Of a stretch of 9,853 nt of DNA, positions 7,419 to 9,853 are shown piece by piece; positions within the stretch are counted from its first letter, which is position 1, and each line of letters opens with the position of its first letter. The notes beneath the pieces are model-generated. The model was not told the origin of the DNA. It did not search any database and worked only from the letters and a program-made list of their open reading frames with translations. The position numbers were made by a program, and so were the translations under genes. The DNA is taken from assembly GCA_021781255.1 (NCBI GenBank), contig JAJXXG010000224.1, forward strand, positions 1 to 9,853, read 5' to 3'. The stretch comes from Acidobacteriota bacterium. Its GTDB lineage: Bacteria > Acidobacteriota > Terriglobia > Terriglobales > Acidobacteriaceae.

Positions 7419-7450
7419 GGGTGCCCCCGGTCTCGCTTTTGAGACCGGGG
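7419..7450. repeat. Intact hairpin repeat unit B, covarying with unit A
   Basis: GGGTGCCCC (7419-7427) leads into a perfect 10-bp stem, CCCCGGTCTC (7425-7434) with GAGACCGGGG (7441-7450), and the same GCTTTT loop as unit A. The A7374-T7393 pair of unit A is replaced here by C7428-G7447, so both strands of the stem changed together. Confidence 0.8.
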
Positions 7451-7477
7451 AATCGACTCCCTTCAATTCGCGATTGC

Positions 7478-7516
7478 CCCACCCTTGTCGATCGCGCCAG
7501 CGAACGACAGGGTGGG
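7478..7516. repeat. Long hairpin closing the array
   Basis: CCCACCCTTGTCG (7478-7490) pairs with CGACAGGGTGGG (7505-7516) as a 12-bp stem with a single bulged T and a 14-nt loop. It belongs to a different sequence class from the GGTCTC hairpins but sits in register with the array. Confidence 0.7.
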
Positions 7517-7700
7517 ACTAGCGGTGAACCTCAATACTCCACAAGAATCTTCCGCTCCAACTTGCACATAATTTCCCCTCAATCCTGCACAATGGAATTG
7601 CAGCATTAGAAACGACACCTCCGCTCCCGCTCCATACCGGATTCCGTCGAATCACCACCCTGGCCAGGAGCTTGCAGCTAGCAGTTGGAGGCCCTGGAAG

Positions 7701-7723
7701 GGTACCCCTACCCCCCCTTTTTT
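7701..7723 (+). repeat. C-rich tract running into T-rich tract
   Basis: GGTACCCCTA is followed by seven Cs and six Ts. The complementary strand carries runs of 7 and 4 Gs, which is too few separate runs for a canonical four-run G-quadruplex within this stretch. I recall similar C-rich tracts in acidobacterial intergenic DNA but cannot verify this here. Confidence 0.45.
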
Positions 7724-7791
7724 ATTTGCAGTTTTCCACAGAAAGCTTGCAGAAAATTACGCAGGTACGTGAATCCAGCGCCGCCTGATCT

Positions 7792-7819
7792 CTGATCCCT
7801 GTTCCCTGATCCCTGTTCC
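7792..7819. repeat. Two perfect tandem copies of a 14-bp repeat
   Basis: CTGATCCCTGTTCC occurs at 7792-7805 and again, identically, at 7806-7819. A partial copy CTGATCT precedes it (7785-7791) and a decayed TCGATTCC follows (7820-7827). It lies 64 bp before the proC start, so copy-number change could alter the promoter region. Confidence 0.85.
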
Positions 7820-7883
7820 TCGATTCCGCAACAGCGAGTATCCTTAAACTGAACACCACTCTCTCTCAAAGACAAGGAAGCAC

Positions 7884-8738
7884 ATGGCAGAGATCGCCGT
7901 CGAGGCCACACAGGTACCCGCGCAGTTGCCCAACGTAAAGGTCGCCGTGCTCGGCGCCGGCAAAATGGGCGGCATCCTGTTGCAGGCCTTTCTCAAACAG
8001 AACCTTTTCGCCCCTGACCAGATTCACGCCACCGTGGGCCACGCCGAGCGCGCCGTCGCGCTCAGCACGCAGTGGGGCGTGGACGTGAGCACCGACAACC
8101 TCGCCGCCGCCAGCCAGTCCGACCTCATCCTGCTGGGCGTCAAGCCCTATCAGGTTCCAGAACTGGTCGAGGAGATTCGCCCCGCGCTCACAAAGCACAA
8201 GACCCTCGTCTCTTTCGCTGCATCGGTCAAAACACGCGCCATTGAAGAAGCAGCGGGCATGGACATCGCCGTCATTCGCGCCATGCCCAACACGCCCTCC
8301 GCTCTCGGCGCCGGAGCCGCCGCCCTCTGCCGCGGGCGCTTTGTCTCCGACGAGCAGATGGAGCTGGCGCAGCGCATCTTTGAGACCGTCGGCCGCACCG
8401 TCGTCGTCGATGAAAAGCACATGGATGCGGTGACCGGCCTCTCCGCTTCAGGACCGGCTTACATCTACATCATCATCGAGGCGCTGGCCGAGGCAGGAGT
8501 CAAGGTCGGTCTGCCCCGCGACACCGCCACGCAGCTCGCCGCGCAAACCGTCTTCGGCGCCGCCAAAATGGTGCTTGAAACCGGCTATCACCCCGCGCTG
8601 CTCAAAGACGCCGTCACCACCCCCGCCGGCTGCACCATCGACGGCATTCTCGAGCTCGAAGAAGGTGGCCTCCGCGTCACCCTCATCAAGGCCGTCATGC
8701 GAGCCACGCAGCGCGCCAAAGAGCTGGCGGCAGGCTGA
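7884..8738 (+). CDS. proC: Pyrroline-5-carboxylate reductase
   Basis: The enzyme reduces 1-pyrroline-5-carboxylate to L-proline with NAD(P)H, the last step of proline synthesis, in the cytoplasm. At 284 residues it is slightly longer than the roughly 270 usual for the family, owing to a loose N-terminal extension of about 15 residues. A Rossmann fold opens with VAVLGAGKMGG (20-30). LLGVKPYQ (83-90) and the RAMPNTPSALG block (132-142) follow, the latter being a family signature. The C-terminal dimerisation and active-site domain carries GLSASGPAYIYIIIEAL (175-191) and TTPAGCTIDGILELE (225-239). That last motif has Ala-Gly-Cys where many relatives have Gly-Gly-Thr. AAGGAAG at 7874-7880 supports the ATG at 7884. 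No other proline-pathway gene is nearby, as is common for proC. The acyltransferase gene downstream begins within about 10 bp and may be co-transcribed. Confidence 0.96.
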   Translation: MAEIAVEATQVPAQLPNVKVAVLGAGKMGGILLQAFLKQNLFAPDQIHATVGHAERAVALSTQWGVDVSTDNLAAASQSDLILLGVKPYQVPELVEEIRPALTKHKTLVSFAASVKTRAIEEAAGMDIAVIRAMPNTPSALGAGAAALCRGRFVSDEQMELAQRIFETVGRTVVVDEKHMDAVTGLSASGPAYIYIIIEALAEAGVKVGLPRDTATQLAAQTVFGAAKMVLETGYHPALLKDAVTTPAGCTIDGILELEEGGLRVTLIKAVMRATQRAKELAAG

Positions 8739-8747
8739 CAACCCGTC

Positions 8748-9853
8748 GTGCTCCGTCGCCAAGGTACACTCTTCGTACCCGTGGCGGAGCGCAGCCACCT
8801 GGAAGAACTCACCGATCCGGACATCACTTTGCCCATCCAGCGCCCAACCTGGCTGCCCAGCTACCTGCCGGAACTTGACGGGCTGCGTGGTCTCGCGATC
8901 CTCGCCGTTGTCCTCTACCACTGCTATCCGCGTCTGGTGGGCACTTGGCTTTATCCCATTGCCATCTGGGGCTGGTCTGGCGTCACTCTCTTCTTCTTCC
9001 TCAGCGGCTTCCTGATCACTTCCAACCTGCTCATCGCCCGCGACCGGCCACACTACTTTCACAACTTCCACGCGCGCCGCGCGCTGCGCATCTGGCCTGT
9101 CTATCTGCTCCTCCTGGCCTTTGTGTACGCCAACGCTCCCTGGTTCGTTGGCGGGAGCGTCTGGCACGCCGTGCGTACCGCGCCGTGGTGGGCCTATCTG
9201 CTTTTTCTGCAAAACCTGTTTCCGCTCGCAATCCCTCCGGCGCTGGGCCCCACCTGGGCGCTTGCCATTGAGGAACAGTACTACTTCGTTTGGGCGCCCA
9301 TCGTGAAATGGTTGCGCAACCCCGCGTTGCTGGCTCTGCCGCTCGCCGGCGCACTCGCCGCATCGCCGCTCCTTCGCCGCGCGCATCCTGGATGGATTAC
9401 TCCGACGCACACCCTCACTCACCTCGACGGCCTCGCCCTCGGCAGTCTGCTCGCGATCGGGCTTTACACGCTCTCGCTCAGCCGCCGCACCTGGCTCACA
9501 CTCGGTGTTGTATCGTTTGTCCTCGGCTGGTTCGCTGTTTTCACCATCGCTGCCGGCACCGCGTTTCTTGACACAGCGCTGGCCTTTGGCTACGGCGGAG
9601 CCATCCTTGCGCTCGCTGCTTCCGCAGGAGCACGCAATCCCATCCACGTGCTGCTGCGCCGGGGCCCAGTCGCCTTCTACGGCCGCATCAGCTACGGCCT
9701 CTACATGGTTCACATCTCCGTCTTCATCTACTTCGGCTGGTTCGACCTGCGCATGGACCCCTATGGCATCCCTGGCAACCTCGCCGTCGTCGCCTTCCGC
9801 TTCGCCGCCTCCACCGCGATCGCCGCAGCGCTGTGGTACGGCTTCGAGTCCCA
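8748..9853 (+). CDS. OafA/YrhL-type membrane acyltransferase (acyltransferase family 3), partial
   Basis: The frame is open to the right edge with no stop (357 codons from GTG 8781, 368 from GTG 8748). This family moves acyl groups, often acetyl, onto sugars of lipopolysaccharide, peptidoglycan or other envelope glycans at the inner membrane. Visible hallmarks, numbered from GTG 8748, are PELDGLRGLAILAVVLYH with Arg47 and His58 (His58 is the usual catalytic candidate), then FFFLSGFLIT. These are followed by RRALRIWPVYLLL, GPTWALAIEEQYYFVWAP and, late in the chain, FYGRISYGLYMVH. Many hydrophobic membrane segments alternate with Arg-rich loops. GTG 8748 lies 9 nt after the proC stop and fits translational coupling; GTG 8781 is the alternative. 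Neither has a strong ribosome-binding site. A TACACT hexamer at 8765-8770 would fall inside the longer version. The substrate is not deducible. Confidence 0.9.
   Translation, partial: MLRRQGTLFVPVAERSHLEELTDPDITLPIQRPTWLPSYLPELDGLRGLAILAVVLYHCYPRLVGTWLYPIAIWGWSGVTLFFFLSGFLITSNLLIARDRPHYFHNFHARRALRIWPVYLLLLAFVYANAPWFVGGSVWHAVRTAPWWAYLLFLQNLFPLAIPPALGPTWALAIEEQYYFVWAPIVKWLRNPALLALPLAGALAASPLLRRAHPGWITPTHTLTHLDGLALGSLLAIGLYTLSLSRRTWLTLGVVSFVLGWFAVFTIAAGTAFLDTALAFGYGGAILALAASAGARNPIHVLLRRGPVAFYGRISYGLYMVHISVFIYFGWFDLRMDPYGIPGNLAVVAFRFAASTAIAAALWYGFES

Larger units (their letters stand above)
7235..7521. repeat. Array of about five hairpin-forming repeat units
   Basis: About 290 bp are almost continuously made of small inverted repeats. 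In order they are: CAGCCAC/GTGGCTG (7235-7253), joined to an orphan left arm CCCAGGTCTC (7254-7263); CACCCA/TGGGTG (7263-7284); an interrupted unit (7280-7333); two near-identical intact units (hairpins 7371-7396 and 7425-7450); and a different, longer hairpin (7478-7516). The motif GGGTGCCCC opens three of the units, at 7280, 7365 and 7419. I associate this style of repeat with acidobacterial intergenic DNA from memory. No gene is present here. Confidence 0.8.
7522..7883. other. Non-coding region upstream of proC
   Basis: No gene is supported in these 362 bases. They hold a C/T-rich tract (7701-7723), the word AGCTTGCAG twice (7669-7677 and 7744-7752), a 14-bp tandem repeat (7792-7819), and the presumed proC promoter. 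Possible -10 boxes are TATCCT at 7839-7844 and TAAACT at 7845-7850, both without a clear -35. Confidence 0.5.

Noticed and set aside
7235..7521. Possible CRISPR array
   Set aside because: The repeats are hairpins of unequal length and sequence, adjacent with decayed copies. There are no regular unique spacers and no cas genes.
7701..7723. G-quadruplex on the minus strand
   Set aside because: Only two G runs (7 and 4) are present, so four separate G-tracts of three with loops cannot be laid out in this stretch.
7731..7739. DnaA-box-like TTTTCCACA
   Set aside because: It is a single site with one mismatch to TTATCCACA and has no cluster of boxes or replication genes nearby.
8448..9713. Minus-strand open frame (421 codons) opposite proC and the acyltransferase
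   Set aside because: The translation is Glu/Arg/Gly-rich without motifs, while both plus-strand genes are firmly identified.

Overview
The window looks like chromosome from an Acidobacteriota bacterium, most likely class Terriglobia (subdivision 1). The reasons are a GWxTD-domain protein of the type common in that phylum, moderately high GC (roughly 60%, judged by eye), and an intergenic region packed with short 'GGGTGCCCC'/'GAGACC' hairpin repeats and a 'CTGATCCCTGTTCC' tandem repeat, both of which I associate from memory with acidobacterial genomes. No prophage, transposase, CRISPR array, tRNA or rRNA was seen.

Layout. Bases 1-1553 (minus strand) hold a secreted GWxTD-domain protein that runs off the left edge. 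A 420-bp divergent intergenic region follows. Bases 1974-4222 (plus) encode a MacA/HlyD-type periplasmic adaptor and a MacB/LolD-type ABC ATPase, with no FtsX/MacB-like permease gene next to them. A terminator-like hairpin (4249-4285) separates this pair from a compact NtrC-like AAA+ plus Fis-HTH regulator (4361-5290), which has lost the sigma-54 contact loop and has a damaged Walker B motif. The regulator's stop codon directly abuts the open frame of a secreted DUF885 putative metallopeptidase (to 7168).

Bases 7169-7883 are non-coding. The first half is an array of about five hairpin units, two of them near-identical with a compensatory base-pair change, and one interrupted by a different REP-like repeat. 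The second half carries a C/T-rich tract and a 14-bp tandem repeat just upstream of proC. proC (7884-8738) makes pyrroline-5-carboxylate reductase, the last step of proline synthesis. It is followed within about 10 bp by an OafA-type membrane acyltransferase gene that is cut by the right edge.

Functionally the window is mostly ordinary: envelope export (adaptor plus ATPase), a probable local regulator, a secreted peptidase candidate, a housekeeping biosynthetic gene and a surface-modification acyltransferase. I found no convincing new multi-gene system. The items most worth checking are the covarying hairpin array, the sigma-54-incompetent regulator, and the missing permease.
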